Notes: generated from the letters alone by a model not told the origin. Counted from the stretch's first letter, positions 36,569 through 45,584 are shown. The stretch is 64,000 nt of DNA from DASPJR01 sp035628505 (GCA_035628505.1 DASPJR010000207.1:54574-118573); one strand, 5' to 3'. A program made the numbers and translations.

Positions 36569-37435
36569 ATGGCCCGCAATGTTGCGCGGTCACACCTCCT
36601 GTTTCCAGGCCTCGTGCTCGCCGCGCTGCTGCTTTTTCTCGTGCCTGAAGCGCAGGTCACCGCTTTGCGCGGACGAGCTATCTCGTCTCTCACCCCGGTT
36701 CTGACTATCTCCAGCGCGCGCCGCTCGCAGGCGCTTAAGCCTGCATTGATCGCAGTGCCTGTGAAGGCGCCAGAAAAGGCGCCGAACCAGCCGACACCCG
36801 AGAGCGTCGCTGAAATCGACCTCTATCGTGCCGAAGTGGCGCGGCTTCAGGCGGAACTCATCAAGCTGCAGCAGGCCACGGGGCATTCGGCCGCGCTGAA
36901 AGGTCCAGCCGGCATTTCCGCGGATGTCATCGCGCGCAAAACACTCTGGCAGGAACCCATCCTGGCGTTGAACAAGGGAGAAGCAGACGGCGTGCGCATG
37001 CACGCTGGAGTTTTACATCGCGGCGCGGTACTTGGCCGCGTCATCACGACAGGCCCGCGCGCGTCCTGCATCGCCTTGCTCACGCATCGGGGCTTAAGCA
37101 TCGCCGCGCGGCTGGCCGAATGCCGCGTGGAAGGCGTGCTGCAGGGCATGGTGCTTACGAGCAAAGACGAAGGCGGCGAGAAGCTTTGCCGAATGCAGGT
37201 CGTGGCGAAGGAACTCAACGCCAAGGTCGGCGAACATGTCGTCACCAGCGGCTACGACGGAGCGTTTCCGGCCGGACTTTGGCTGGGCGTCGTGACGCAG
37301 ATTAAGAAGAAGGGCGACGTCCAGTGGGAAGTCACCGTACGTCCGGCGTGCGACGAGAACGCCGTCGAATGCGTACAGATCCTGACCAACGTTTTCCCCG
37401 ATGTGCCATGGCCGGTTCAACCTAGGAAAAAGTGA
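36569..37435 (+). CDS. mreC: Rod shape-determining protein MreC
   Basis: 288 aa. One N-terminal TM (about 7-25, LLFPGLVLAALLLFLVPEAQ), a coiled coil (about 70-105, DLYRAEVARLQAELIKLQQ), and the periplasmic MreC beta-domains with LNKGEADGVRMHAGVLHRGAVLGRV and EHVVTSGYDGAFPAGLWLGVV, a clear MreC signature. It organises the elongasome with MreD, PBP2 and RodA, all encoded next in order. mreB is not adjacent. The start is the first Met after a gap with the terminator of the previous gene. Confidence 0.92.
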   Translation: MARNVARSHLLFPGLVLAALLLFLVPEAQVTALRGRAISSLTPVLTISSARRSQALKPALIAVPVKAPEKAPNQPTPESVAEIDLYRAEVARLQAELIKLQQATGHSAALKGPAGISADVIARKTLWQEPILALNKGEADGVRMHAGVLHRGAVLGRVITTGPRASCIALLTHRGLSIAARLAECRVEGVLQGMVLTSKDEGGEKLCRMQVVAKELNAKVGEHVVTSGYDGAFPAGLWLGVVTQIKKKGDVQWEVTVRPACDENAVECVQILTNVFPDVPWPVQPRKK

Positions 37436-37558
37436 CGGGTGACGGGTGACGAGTGACGAACATATTTAACGCCAAGACCGCCAAGGCGCCAAGAGCGCCA
37501 AGGAAAAACAGGCACGGTTGTCTTGGCGCTCTTGGCGTACTTGGCGATCTTGGCGTTA
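37434..37558. repeat. GTGACGGGTGACG direct repeats followed by a CCAAGGCGCCAAG inverted repeat
   Basis: 37434-37459 is gtgacgggtgacgggtgacg and variants. 37467-37504 (ttaacgccaagaccgccaag and on) is the reverse complement of 37519-37558 (cttggcgctcttggcgtact and on), with a short spacer: a long hairpin between mreC and mreD. Confidence 0.8.
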
Positions 37559-37583
37559 TTCCGTTTAACGAGAGAGCAGACAG

Positions 37584-38150
37584 ATGAAATCAACGTTTTG
37601 CCTTCTCACTCTTTTCTGCGCGGCCGTGCTGCTGCAGATGGCGGTGTTTCCCGCATTCCTTCCGGGGCTGCTGCGGCCGGATGTGGGAATCCTGTTCGGC
37701 ATCGCCGCCATCGCCTACGCGCCGCGCGAATTTGGGCTCATCACGCTCTTTGTCATGGGACTGCAGGCAGACATTTTCGGCTCCGAGCGCTTCGGACTGT
37801 TGACGCTCAGCTATCTGCTCGCGGCCGGAATGATTCTCTGGGTCGCGTGGCGCGAGCTCACCCGCGGGGATCTGCTTGCGGCGTGGATCGGAGGAATCGC
37901 GGGAACGGCGCTGGCGCATGCCTTTTATGTGTTGATCGGAAAATTCAGCGGCCACGACATTCTCTGGGGCCAGGCCGTGGCGACCTGGTTTTCGCTGGTG
38001 CTGTCGGCGTGCGTCTGGGGCCTGCCGTGCGCGTGGCTCTGTGGACAGTTTACGTTCCGCCTGGGCGTCATGGATCTGGCCGTGCATGAACGCTGGGCCA
38101 CCGAAGCGCGCCTGGCCGCCGCGCGGCGCGGCAAGCTGGTGCGGGGGTGA
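37584..38150 (+). CDS. mreD: Rod shape-determining protein MreD
   Basis: 188 aa from ATG 37584 (MKSTFCLLTLFCAAVLLQMA). About five TM helices fill the protein, with the MreD-type sequence LLRPDVGILFGIAAIAYAPREFGLI and MGLQADIFGSERFGLLTLSYLL. The assignment rests on size, topology, these motifs and position between mreC and the PBP2 gene. It is an inner-membrane component of the elongasome. The basic C-terminus (RLAAARRGKLVRG) is cytoplasmic. Confidence 0.88.
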   Translation: MKSTFCLLTLFCAAVLLQMAVFPAFLPGLLRPDVGILFGIAAIAYAPREFGLITLFVMGLQADIFGSERFGLLTLSYLLAAGMILWVAWRELTRGDLLAAWIGGIAGTALAHAFYVLIGKFSGHDILWGQAVATWFSLVLSACVWGLPCAWLCGQFTFRLGVMDLAVHERWATEARLAAARRGKLVRG

Positions 38151-38163
38151 ACGTCGGTTTCGG

Positions 38164-38239
38164 GTTTAGGGTTTCTAGTTTCTGGTTAAGCAGAGTCAGA
38201 AACTATGAACCAGAAACCAGAAACTAGAAACCAGAAACT
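38164..38239. repeat. CCAGAAACTAG-family inverted repeat
   Basis: gtttagggtttctagtttct at 38165 faces gaaccagaaaccagaaacta at 38207-38239. The right arm runs straight into the PBP2 start codon, so the hairpin would occlude translation start. Confidence 0.8.
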
Positions 38240-40600
38240 ATGTTTAAAAGCAGAATCGGCATCCTCACTGTTCTCCTCGGCCTCGGCTTTCTCGTGGTCC
38301 TGGGACGGCTGTGTCAGCTGCAGATCTGGCGCTATCATCAGTACGCGGCGCTGGCGCGGCGCGACCGTGAAACGGAACGCATGGTTCCGGCGCTGCGCGG
38401 GCCGATCTACGACCGCTACGGCACGCTGCTGGCTGAAGATCAGCCCTGCTACGACATTTCTGTGCGCGTCGACCGCTTGAAGCTCGCGCACGTCAAAGTC
38501 GATGAGATTCGCAAACTCGCGGCAAAGTACCGCCCGCCGCGCGTGCGCACTGAAAATCATGACGCGAAGGTCCAGAAGCTTCGTCTTGATCGCGACGCCG
38601 AATTTGAGCTGCTCGTCGCGCGCCTGAACGATGAACCGTATGTCCACGATCTGGCCAGGACGCTCAAAGCCGATCCGCAGGAGATCGCAAATAACCTGCG
38701 CAAAGCTCTTTACGCCGTGGCGTGTGACCGCGCAGCGCCGCGCGCGCCGCTGCTGCTGGCCAGCGAAGTTGACCAGCGTGTCTGGCTGAGTCTGCGCACG
38801 GTTCATGAGGATGTCTTCCGCGACCACCATCAGCTGTACGGCTCGCTCGCCAGCAAGATAAAAGATGCGGAAGAGCCGCCGTTCCCAGGACTTGTTGCGA
38901 CGCTTTCTACCCGCCGCATTTATCCGCTGGGTTCAACGGCCAGTTTCGTTGTCGGGGCTCTGGGCGAGCTCACGCCTGAAGACGAAGAGGATCTGCGTCA
39001 CGATGGCGTGCTTCTGGATAACGCCGCGGCGCGCAACCGCTATTGGAAGCGCATCTGCGAAAACATGAGCGAGGAGACAGCGGAGAAAGTTCGCCAGATT
39101 CTGCTCACCGATCCGCGCGATGTCCGGGACTTGGGCGAGCTTTACCGGCTGTTTTCACGTCTGCGCCCGGAGGAATGCACTGCAATTGCCGCGCTTGGCC
39201 TGGCCGAGCCGCTCCGCTGGAGCGAGCGGCCACCGCGCATGAAGCTGACCGAGCCGGAGTTGCTATGGATGGGCGTCGGCCTGCCCACGAATGTGAATAA
39301 AAACAAGCTGCCCAACCGCGTCGTCGGCGAACTGGGCGTCGAGCGCATTCACAACGATCATCTGCGCGGCAAGGCCGGCATGAAAATCCGTGAATCCGCA
39401 ACATCGGAAGGCGAAGAGACGCTCGCGTTTTTCAAGCACTCCGACCCGATCGAAGGCGAGCCGCTGGCGCTGACGCTCTCGCTGGCCTGGCAGAAAGCGG
39501 CCGAGAACGCACTGAAAGGCCAGACTCAGCCGGGCGCCATCGTCGTGCTGGATATCCGCAGCGGCGAAGTCCTGGCGCTGGCCAGCTGGCCGGACTTCGA
39601 TCCCAACCTTTTTGCGCCGCCGCGCACCGGCAAGGAGCGCCAGGAGAAACTGCAGCAGGTGCTCAGCAACCCAAACAAGCCACTGCTCAACCGCGCCATT
39701 GCCGAGCAGTACCCGTTGGGATCGGTGATGAAATCCCTGGTCGCTGCCATCGCGTTGGAGAAGGGTGCCGTGACGGCTTCAGAAACGTTTGATTGCGCAG
39801 GTTTTATCGTTGAAGGCGGGCAGAAGTTCCGCTGCGACGAAAGCCGCGCGCACGGCACGGTGAACATTTTCAAAAGTATCCGCTGTTCCTGCAACGTTAC
39901 CTTTCACCAGATCGGCGCGCGCATGGGCGTCGAAGGCATGGCGCCGTATGCGCGATTGCTGCTCGGCCGGCGCACGGGAATCGACCTGCCAGGCGAAGTG
40001 CCGGGAATCTATCCGGACCGTTCCTGGCGCATGAAAGCCTGGCCGACCAATCCGCACGCCCGCGTGTGGACGCGTGGCAACGACTTCCAGCTCGCCATCG
40101 GGCAGGGTCTGATGACCAGCACTGTTCTGCAGGCGGCGGTGATGATGGCTGCCATCGGCAACGGCGGCTACGTGGTTACTCCGCGCGTCTGGCTGGACTC
40201 CCCGCCCGCCCAGCCGCGCAGCCTTGGGATCTCCGATACCAACCTGAGTCTGGTGCGGCAGGGGCTTGATGAAGTTGTCAACGAAGGCCGACCGGGCGAG
40301 CGCGGCACGGCCTATAAACCGTTTCACGAACACGGCGAGCTATCAATTCGGGTCGCCGGCAAGACGAGCACGGCCGAACACCGCCAGGGCGCGCAGCCGC
40401 ACGCCTGGTTTGCAGGCTATGCTCCCGCCGAAAAGCCGCAGATCGCCTTTGCGATCCTGCTCGAGGAAGCCGGGCACGGCGGAGCCGCAGCCGCGCCGCT
40501 GGCGTACAGAATGCTGCGTGATGTGTACGGAACAAAGAACACACCGAACCCGCGCCCCGGCGCGCCGCGCGAGCCGGTCGCGGCAAATGGAGCGGAGTAG
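38240..40600 (+). CDS. mrdA: Penicillin-binding protein 2 (class B transpeptidase of the elongasome)
   Basis: 786 aa, about 150 longer than typical PBP2. N-terminal TM (about 7-24) is followed by the pedestal motif LRGPIYDRYGTLLAEDQP. An expanded region at about 90-400 contains much of the extra length. The transpeptidase domain (about 410-770) has catalytic SVMK (Ser495, Lys498) and SCN (550-552). The third motif reads KTST (708-711) instead of KTGT. HAWFAGYAPAEKP is typical of PBP2. It cross-links lateral-wall peptidoglycan with RodA, encoded next. Confidence 0.93.
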   Translation: MFKSRIGILTVLLGLGFLVVLGRLCQLQIWRYHQYAALARRDRETERMVPALRGPIYDRYGTLLAEDQPCYDISVRVDRLKLAHVKVDEIRKLAAKYRPPRVRTENHDAKVQKLRLDRDAEFELLVARLNDEPYVHDLARTLKADPQEIANNLRKALYAVACDRAAPRAPLLLASEVDQRVWLSLRTVHEDVFRDHHQLYGSLASKIKDAEEPPFPGLVATLSTRRIYPLGSTASFVVGALGELTPEDEEDLRHDGVLLDNAAARNRYWKRICENMSEETAEKVRQILLTDPRDVRDLGELYRLFSRLRPEECTAIAALGLAEPLRWSERPPRMKLTEPELLWMGVGLPTNVNKNKLPNRVVGELGVERIHNDHLRGKAGMKIRESATSEGEETLAFFKHSDPIEGEPLALTLSLAWQKAAENALKGQTQPGAIVVLDIRSGEVLALASWPDFDPNLFAPPRTGKERQEKLQQVLSNPNKPLLNRAIAEQYPLGSVMKSLVAAIALEKGAVTASETFDCAGFIVEGGQKFRCDESRAHGTVNIFKSIRCSCNVTFHQIGARMGVEGMAPYARLLLGRRTGIDLPGEVPGIYPDRSWRMKAWPTNPHARVWTRGNDFQLAIGQGLMTSTVLQAAVMMAAIGNGGYVVTPRVWLDSPPAQPRSLGISDTNLSLVRQGLDEVVNEGRPGERGTAYKPFHEHGELSIRVAGKTSTAEHRQGAQPHAWFAGYAPAEKPQIAFAILLEEAGHGGAAAAPLAYRMLRDVYGTKNTPNPRPGAPREPVAANGAE

Positions 40601-40628
40601 TGATGACCAGGAAATGGAAGTAGAGCCG

Positions 40629-40669
40629 TTTCTGTGCTGCTCCGTGTGTTCTGTGCCTCTGTGGTGAAG
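40629..40669 (-). repeat. CACAGAG-family repeat arm
   Basis: ttctgtgctgctccgtgtgt followed by tctgtgcctctgtggtg, a single orientation, between the PBP2 and RodA genes. Confidence 0.7.
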
Positions 40670-40688
40670 TAGTGTTCAGTTTTGGGGA

Positions 40689-41846
40689 ATGGACCCGATG
40701 GCCGAAATCGCTGCTGACAATGGATACCAGAACCTGCTCGCGAAGCTGCAGCGCGTCGACATGTTTCTGCTCGGTAGCATCGGGCTGGTCATCCTGATTG
40801 GTCTGTGCTTCGTCGCCAGTGCCACCTGGAGTTCGTCCGAAAACGGGGGCAGCTCTGGATTCCTTGCACGACAGGCCATTTTTCTGTGCATGGGGATGAC
40901 CGTTTTCCTGGCACTGCAGCGCATCAATTACCTGACGATTCTGCGCCAGGCGCCGCTGCTTTACCTGATCGGTCTGCTGCTGCTCTGCGGCGTGTTCGCA
41001 ACACGTCCGATCAACGGCGCGCGCAGTTGGTACAATCTATACGTCTTCAAGCTGCAGCCGTCTGAACTGATGAAGCCGATCCTCATTCTGACGCTCGCGC
41101 ATTACCTGATGTACCGCGACAGCTACAAGCGTCTGAAAGGCCTGATCGTTCCTCTGATCCTTGCGATGGTGCCGATGCTGCTGATCCTCAAGCAGCCCGA
41201 TCTCGGCACGTTTCTGTGTATCTCGCCGATTCTTTTTGTGATGCTTTTCGTCGCCGGCGCGCGCATCTGGCACCTGCTCCTGATGATGCTGGCCGGCTCA
41301 AGCGGCATGGTGCTGATGTGGTTCACAGTGATGAAGGACTACCAGAAGCGCCGCGTGCTGGCGTGGCTTTATCCCGAAGAGTACCGCCTTGGCGAGGCGT
41401 GGCAGCTGCTGCGTTCTGAAGCGGCGATCGGTTCAGGCGGCTTCTGGGGCAAAGGCTGGGGGCAGTCCAGCCAGAATGGGCTGAACCTGCTGCCGGAAAA
41501 GCACACGGATTTCATCTTCGCCGTGGTTTCAGAAGAAGGCGGCTTTGTCGTCGCAGCGATTTTGCTGCTGCTCATTTTCCTGGCGGCGATGAGCGGTCTT
41601 GGCATCGCCGCACGCACGCGCGAACCGGCGGGCCGCCTGATCGCCGTCGGCTGCGTGACGATTCTTTGCTCGCAGGTGCTGATCAATACCGGCGTCGCGC
41701 TGGGGCTGCTTCCGACCACGGGCCTGACCTTTCCCTTTGTCTCCTACGGCGGCAGTTCGGTAATCAGCGCCTTCATCTGCCTGGGACTGTTGACGAACAT
41801 CGGCTCGCAGCAGGAGGTGGTCCTGGCGCGTGAAGATTTCGCCTGA
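40689..41846 (+). CDS. rodA: RodA (SEDS peptidoglycan glycosyltransferase)
   Basis: 385 aa, normal length; an alternative ATG lies 9 bp downstream. Ten TM helices with SEDS landmarks: GARSWYNLYVFKLQPSELMKP, LKQPDLGTFLCISPIL, AIGSGGFWGKGWGQSSQ, LPEKHTDFIFAVVSEE and LPFVSYGG-like LTFPFVSYGGSSVI. The last contains the hallmark FVSYGG. RodA polymerises glycan strands in the inner membrane together with the PBP2 encoded upstream. It ends the elongasome operon. Confidence 0.95.
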   Translation: MDPMAEIAADNGYQNLLAKLQRVDMFLLGSIGLVILIGLCFVASATWSSSENGGSSGFLARQAIFLCMGMTVFLALQRINYLTILRQAPLLYLIGLLLLCGVFATRPINGARSWYNLYVFKLQPSELMKPILILTLAHYLMYRDSYKRLKGLIVPLILAMVPMLLILKQPDLGTFLCISPILFVMLFVAGARIWHLLLMMLAGSSGMVLMWFTVMKDYQKRRVLAWLYPEEYRLGEAWQLLRSEAAIGSGGFWGKGWGQSSQNGLNLLPEKHTDFIFAVVSEEGGFVVAAILLLLIFLAAMSGLGIAARTREPAGRLIAVGCVTILCSQVLINTGVALGLLPTTGLTFPFVSYGGSSVISAFICLGLLTNIGSQQEVVLAREDFA

Positions 41847-41916
41847 CCGGACGTCTGATTGTGGCGCAAAGTGCTGCTTTGCGTTACGTTCTGATCAGTC
41901 CGGGGTAGATGAAAGT

Positions 41917-42474
41917 ATGAAGCCAGCCAGCACGTTCACGGGATTGCTTTTCCTCGCCTTGTGCCTTCCGCCGATCTGCCAAGCCGGCGAGCCCTACGAA
42001 GCCATCACCGATAAAGAAATCAACGAAATCACGTACGAAGACTGCGAGATCGACAACGGTTTCGAAATTCCATTCGCCGCAAATCTTGAGAATGTAACGG
42101 GCGACCAGAAAGAGCGTCTGGATGAATGGAAGAAGAAGTTCGAAGATTGGAAGCCGGCCAAAGAAGAAAAGATCGGCCAGAAGGTGCGCAACATCATCGC
42201 GCTGCTCTCTATAGTTGACGCCGGGCATGGCGAGTTCGAAGCCGAGGCGCCCTATGTCGCGTATGAATGGCTGAAAAGCGAAGTGCCCAAGGCGCAGCTT
42301 ATCAAGGCCACGGCCTGGGTCGCCTTGAAGATGAAAGAAGGCGACTGTATCAAGACTGCGCCCGACATGGGCATGGAAGTCGAGATCGACGAGGAAGAGG
42401 TTCGGGGCCGCTCTTCGGTGTATGCGAAAAAAATGCTCGGCCGCCTGCTTGGAAAGTTGCCAAAAGAGCCCTGA
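41917..42474 (+). CDS. Small secreted protein of unknown function
   Basis: 185 aa from ATG 41917 (MKPASTFTGLLFLALCLPPI), a signal peptide cleaved near CQAGEP. The in-frame codons upstream overlap the end of rodA and are unlikely. The mature protein is acidic, with many Asp, Glu and Lys residues (KERLDEWKKKFEDWKPAKEE) and predicted mainly helical. Three conserved-looking Cys are few and the family is unknown. It lies 70 bp downstream of rodA and may be in the same transcript, which would suggest an envelope role, but this is inference. Confidence 0.65.
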   Translation: MKPASTFTGLLFLALCLPPICQAGEPYEAITDKEINEITYEDCEIDNGFEIPFAANLENVTGDQKERLDEWKKKFEDWKPAKEEKIGQKVRNIIALLSIVDAGHGEFEAEAPYVAYEWLKSEVPKAQLIKATAWVALKMKEGDCIKTAPDMGMEVEIDEEEVRGRSSVYAKKMLGRLLGKLPKEP

Positions 42475-42598
42475 TCATCCATATCGCTGGAATAATCGGG
42501 ACAAGTTAAGCGCTATTGCTTTATCTGAATACCGGCTCTAACATGGGTTGCAGTCGGGCATTGGGACTCGTTTGTCATGCTGATTCATGCGGTGGTCC

Positions 42599-43417
42599 AT
42601 GGTTTCACTTGAAGACGCTTGCGTCTCGTTTCCAGGTGGAATCGCCGCTCTCAAAAATGTCAGCCTCACCGCAAAGCCCGGTGAATTCACCGTCATTCTA
42701 GGCCGCTCCGGCGCTGGTAAGTCCACGCTTTTGCGCTGTTGTAATTATTTGCAGAAGCTGGATCAGGGCCGTGTGCTCATCGATGGCAAGGAATTGCTTG
42801 CCGAAAAGCAGATCCGCGCCCATCGCCGCCGTACCGCGATGATTTTTCAGCTTCATCATCTGATCTCGCGAAAGACGGCGCTGGATAACGTTCTGGCCGG
42901 CCGCCTGGGACACTATGGCTTCCTGCGCAGCTTGCTGCCTTTTTCTCAAAAGGACGTCGAGCTGGCGCTGCGCAGCCTGGAACGCGTTGACATTCTGGAC
43001 AAGGCAAACACGCGCGTCGCGAAACTCAGCGGCGGCGAGCGGCAGCGTGTGGCGGTCGCGAGGGGGCTGGTTCAGCAGCCTCAGATTATCCTTGCCGATG
43101 AACCAGTGGCGAGCCTCGATCCGGTGACCGCGCGCTCAGTCTTGCAGATTCTTCAGGACATCTGCCGGACCGATAAGACCACCACACTCATCACGCTGCA
43201 TCAGGTCGAGCTGGCGCGCGAATTTGGCGAACGCATTATTGGCATGTGCGAAGGTGAAGTCGTTTTCGACGGCCCGCCGGCGCAGCTGAACGATGCGGCG
43301 ATCAAGAAGATTTATCCGCATGGCGAACATGCAACGTCGCCGGAAACCGCGGAGAAGCGAAAACTGCTGATGCTGGCCTGTTCGGGTTCTGAAATCAGTG
43401 CCTATGTGGATGACTAA
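42599..43417 (+). CDS. ptxA: Phosphite/phosphonate ABC transporter ATP-binding protein (PtxA/PhnC-like)
   Basis: 272 aa from ATG 42599; an ATG 12 bp upstream is possible. Walker A GRSGAGKST, Q-loop IFQLHHLIS, signature KLSGGERQRVAVARGL, Walker B IILADEPVASLDP and switch His in LITLHQ follow the PhnC subfamily pattern, including SRKTALDNVLAGRLG. It energises uptake of phosphite or phosphonate. Substrate phosphite is preferred because a phosphite-dehydrogenase remnant ends the operon. The gene belongs with the binding protein and permease that follow. Confidence 0.9.
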   Translation: MVSLEDACVSFPGGIAALKNVSLTAKPGEFTVILGRSGAGKSTLLRCCNYLQKLDQGRVLIDGKELLAEKQIRAHRRRTAMIFQLHHLISRKTALDNVLAGRLGHYGFLRSLLPFSQKDVELALRSLERVDILDKANTRVAKLSGGERQRVAVARGLVQQPQIILADEPVASLDPVTARSVLQILQDICRTDKTTTLITLHQVELAREFGERIIGMCEGEVVFDGPPAQLNDAAIKKIYPHGEHATSPETAEKRKLLMLACSGSEISAYVDD

Positions 43418-43484
43418 AAATGTGAACACCAGAACGTTACGCCCACGGTCGGTGGGCATTTGCGAAGGAGAGGGGACTGAACGA

Positions 43485-44426
43485 ATGGAGCGCAATACAT
43501 TTCTTCTGATTGCTTTTTTGGCAATGGCCGGACTAAGCGGCTGCGGGGACAGCGGAAAGGGTGCATCTACGGGTGGCACCGATAAGGTTGCGCCATCAAA
43601 AGCTGCCAACGCGCCGGGCTCGCTAGATCCGGATACGCTTGTCGTGACGCTTCTGCCAGACCAGGACGCGGGCACGCTGATCAAGAACAACGAAGGCCTG
43701 CGTAAATACCTCGAAGAGAAACTTGGAAAGAAGATTGAGCTTAACGTCGCGACAAACTACGCGGCGATGACCGAGTCCGTCCGGCAAGGCCATGTCCACC
43801 TCGCGTTTTTCGGACCCGCCTCGTACATCAAGGCCAAGGACATCTGCCAGATCGAGCCCTTCGCGGCGCTGATCAACAAGGGCAAGCCGACGTACTATTC
43901 CGTGCTGGTTACTAATCCCGCTGCCGGCGTCAAAACGGTCGCGGATGCCAAGGGCAAGAAGGTTGCGCTCGGCGATAAGCTCTCAACATCGAGCTCCTAC
44001 GCACCGCGCGCTCTTCTTTATGATGCCGGGCTCGTCGAAGGCCGCGACTACGAAGCGCAGTATCTGGGCAAGCACGACGCCGTGGCCGCCGCCGTTCAGA
44101 ACGGCAACGCGGAAGTCGGCGGGATGGGCAAGGAATATTACGAAGAGATGGTTGAGAGCAAAAAAATCGATCCGGAAAAGGTCAAGATTCTTGCGACATC
44201 CGAAGAGCTCGTCGAATACCCCTGGGTCGTTCAGAAGAGCCTGAAGCCGGAATTGCAGGAGAAGATTAAAAAGGCTTTCTACGAACTGAAGGATAAGGAA
44301 ATCCTGAAGCATCTCAAGAAGGCCGAAGGTTACGCGCCGGTCACCGATGAGTCGTACAACGGTGTGCGCAAGGTCGTTCAGAAAGTCGACAAGATGGAAG
44401 CCGATCAGAAGGCGGCGACCAGGTAA
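43485..44426 (+). CDS. ptxB: Phosphite/phosphonate-binding lipoprotein (PtxB/PhnD-like)
   Basis: 313 aa from ATG 43485 with RBS gaaggagagggg; the frame is open further upstream into ptxA. Lipoprotein signal peptide with lipobox LSGC (MERNTFLLIAFLAMAGLSGC). The mature part is a PhnD-like periplasmic binding fold (VATNYAAMTESVRQGHVHLAFFGPASY, VTNPAAGVKTVADAKGKKVALGD, GKHDAVAAAVQNGNAEVGG). It should capture phosphite or phosphonate and hand it to the PtxC permease. Confidence 0.92.
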   Translation: MERNTFLLIAFLAMAGLSGCGDSGKGASTGGTDKVAPSKAANAPGSLDPDTLVVTLLPDQDAGTLIKNNEGLRKYLEEKLGKKIELNVATNYAAMTESVRQGHVHLAFFGPASYIKAKDICQIEPFAALINKGKPTYYSVLVTNPAAGVKTVADAKGKKVALGDKLSTSSSYAPRALLYDAGLVEGRDYEAQYLGKHDAVAAAVQNGNAEVGGMGKEYYEEMVESKKIDPEKVKILATSEELVEYPWVVQKSLKPELQEKIKKAFYELKDKEILKHLKKAEGYAPVTDESYNGVRKVVQKVDKMEADQKAATR

Positions 44427-44491
44427 ATCTTGAATCTCGCGCGAAGCGTCGGCGAGCAAGCCGGCGCTTCCGCGGTTGCTTTGAGTCCACG

Positions 44492-45307
44492 ATGGAAGAG
44501 ACAGCAGCCGGTTCAATCAGCTTCTCGCAGAAGTCCAGCGCCTACCAGCGCAGCTGGCTGCTGAGTTATTCCATTTTCGCGGCGCTGGTCGTCGCGAGCG
44601 CCGTTGCTATCTATTACGTCGGGCTCCTGGATCCGGCGCGCTGGCGCAGGGCGGCTCCGGCGCTTGAAGATGTCGTCACACGCATGTATCCGCCCGATTT
44701 CTCCGACAGGCGGCTCTGGATCAAGCCGCTCTACCAGACACTCGCCATGAGCATGGCAGGAACTGCGCTGGCCGTCGCCGCTTCAATTCCGCTTGGCATT
44801 CTAGCCGCACGCAATGCAACGCCCTTCGCGTTTCTCTATCATCCCACGCGAATCCTTCTTAATTTCATGCGCGGCGTTCCGGATCTGATCGCTGCGATCA
44901 TGTTTGTTGCCGCGTTCGGAATGGGCCCGCTTCCCGGCACTCTGGCGCTCGCCTTTCATTCGACTGGCGTGCTCGGGAAATTCTTTGCTGAAATTATTGA
45001 ACACACCGATGCCGCGACGATCGAAGCTGTCCGCGCCAGCGGCGCCGGACGCCTGCAGGTGCTCTGGCACGGTTATCTTACGCTCGCGTTTCCGCAGCTG
45101 GCCGATGCTTCGGTTTACCGCTGGGAGTGCAACTTCCGAAATTCGGCCATACTCGGAATGGTCGGTGCCGGCGGCATCGGCTTTCAGATCTACGCTGCGT
45201 TTACTGTTCTTGCCTACCGCGAAGTGCTCGCGCTGCTGATCCTCGTTCTCTTCCTCGTCACGGTAGTCGATCTGCTCGGCGCAAGCCTGCGGCAGAGAAT
45301 CAAGTAA
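44492..45307 (+). CDS. ptxC: Phosphite/phosphonate ABC transporter permease (PtxC/PhnE-like)
   Basis: 271 aa, ATG 44492. About six TM helices. The binding-protein-dependent permease EAA-like loop is ATIEAVRASGAGRLQVLWHGYL, and MRGVPDLIAAIMFVAAFGMGPL plus FRNSAILGMVGAGGIGFQIY are typical for PhnE. It completes the three-gene transporter with ptxA and ptxB. The ptxD remnant begins 24 bp downstream. Confidence 0.92.
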   Translation: MEETAAGSISFSQKSSAYQRSWLLSYSIFAALVVASAVAIYYVGLLDPARWRRAAPALEDVVTRMYPPDFSDRRLWIKPLYQTLAMSMAGTALAVAASIPLGILAARNATPFAFLYHPTRILLNFMRGVPDLIAAIMFVAAFGMGPLPGTLALAFHSTGVLGKFFAEIIEHTDAATIEAVRASGAGRLQVLWHGYLTLAFPQLADASVYRWECNFRNSAILGMVGAGGIGFQIYAAFTVLAYREVLALLILVLFLVTVVDLLGASLRQRIK

Positions 45308-45331
45308 CTCACTTTCGGAACGACTCCGTCA

Positions 45332-45583
45332 ATGAAGCAGACCGTCACGCTCACGCATTGGGTGCATCCTGAAATCATTTCCTTTGTTTTCGAATTCGAA
45401 GACCTCTCCCGCGCCGAACGGCGGCGCAACATTCCGCGCACGCTCCTTAAATCGCCGAAGACGCTGCTACTGCCGCACCTGGGCTCGGCGGTGGAGAAGG
45501 TACGCTTCGACATCGCCATGAGCGCCGCGCGCAGCATCGCCGCCGTTCTCAGCGGCAAACGCCCGGACACGCTGATTAACTAA
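45332..45583 (+). pseudogene. ptxD: Internally deleted phosphite (phosphonate) dehydrogenase, ptxD remnant
   Basis: 83 codons. The first 16 (MKQTVTLTHWVHPEII) match the N-terminus of PtxD-type dehydrogenases. From residue 17 the sequence jumps to the C-terminal end: SFVFEFEDLSRAERRRNI, LLLPHLGSAVEKVRFDIA and IAAVLSGKRPDTLIN, matching the VFEMEDW...TPHIGSAV...NI.QVLAG.RP region. About 240 residues with the NAD-binding GxGxxG fold and catalytic Arg/Glu are missing in frame. The product cannot be an active dehydrogenase. PtxD normally oxidises phosphite to phosphate with NAD. Position at the end of ptxABC supports the identity. Confidence 0.85.
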
Positions 45584-45584
45584 G

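Noticed and set aside
45332..45583. Functional small protein of 83 aa
   Set aside because: Both ends match phosphite dehydrogenase with the middle missing, so a deleted gene is the better reading.
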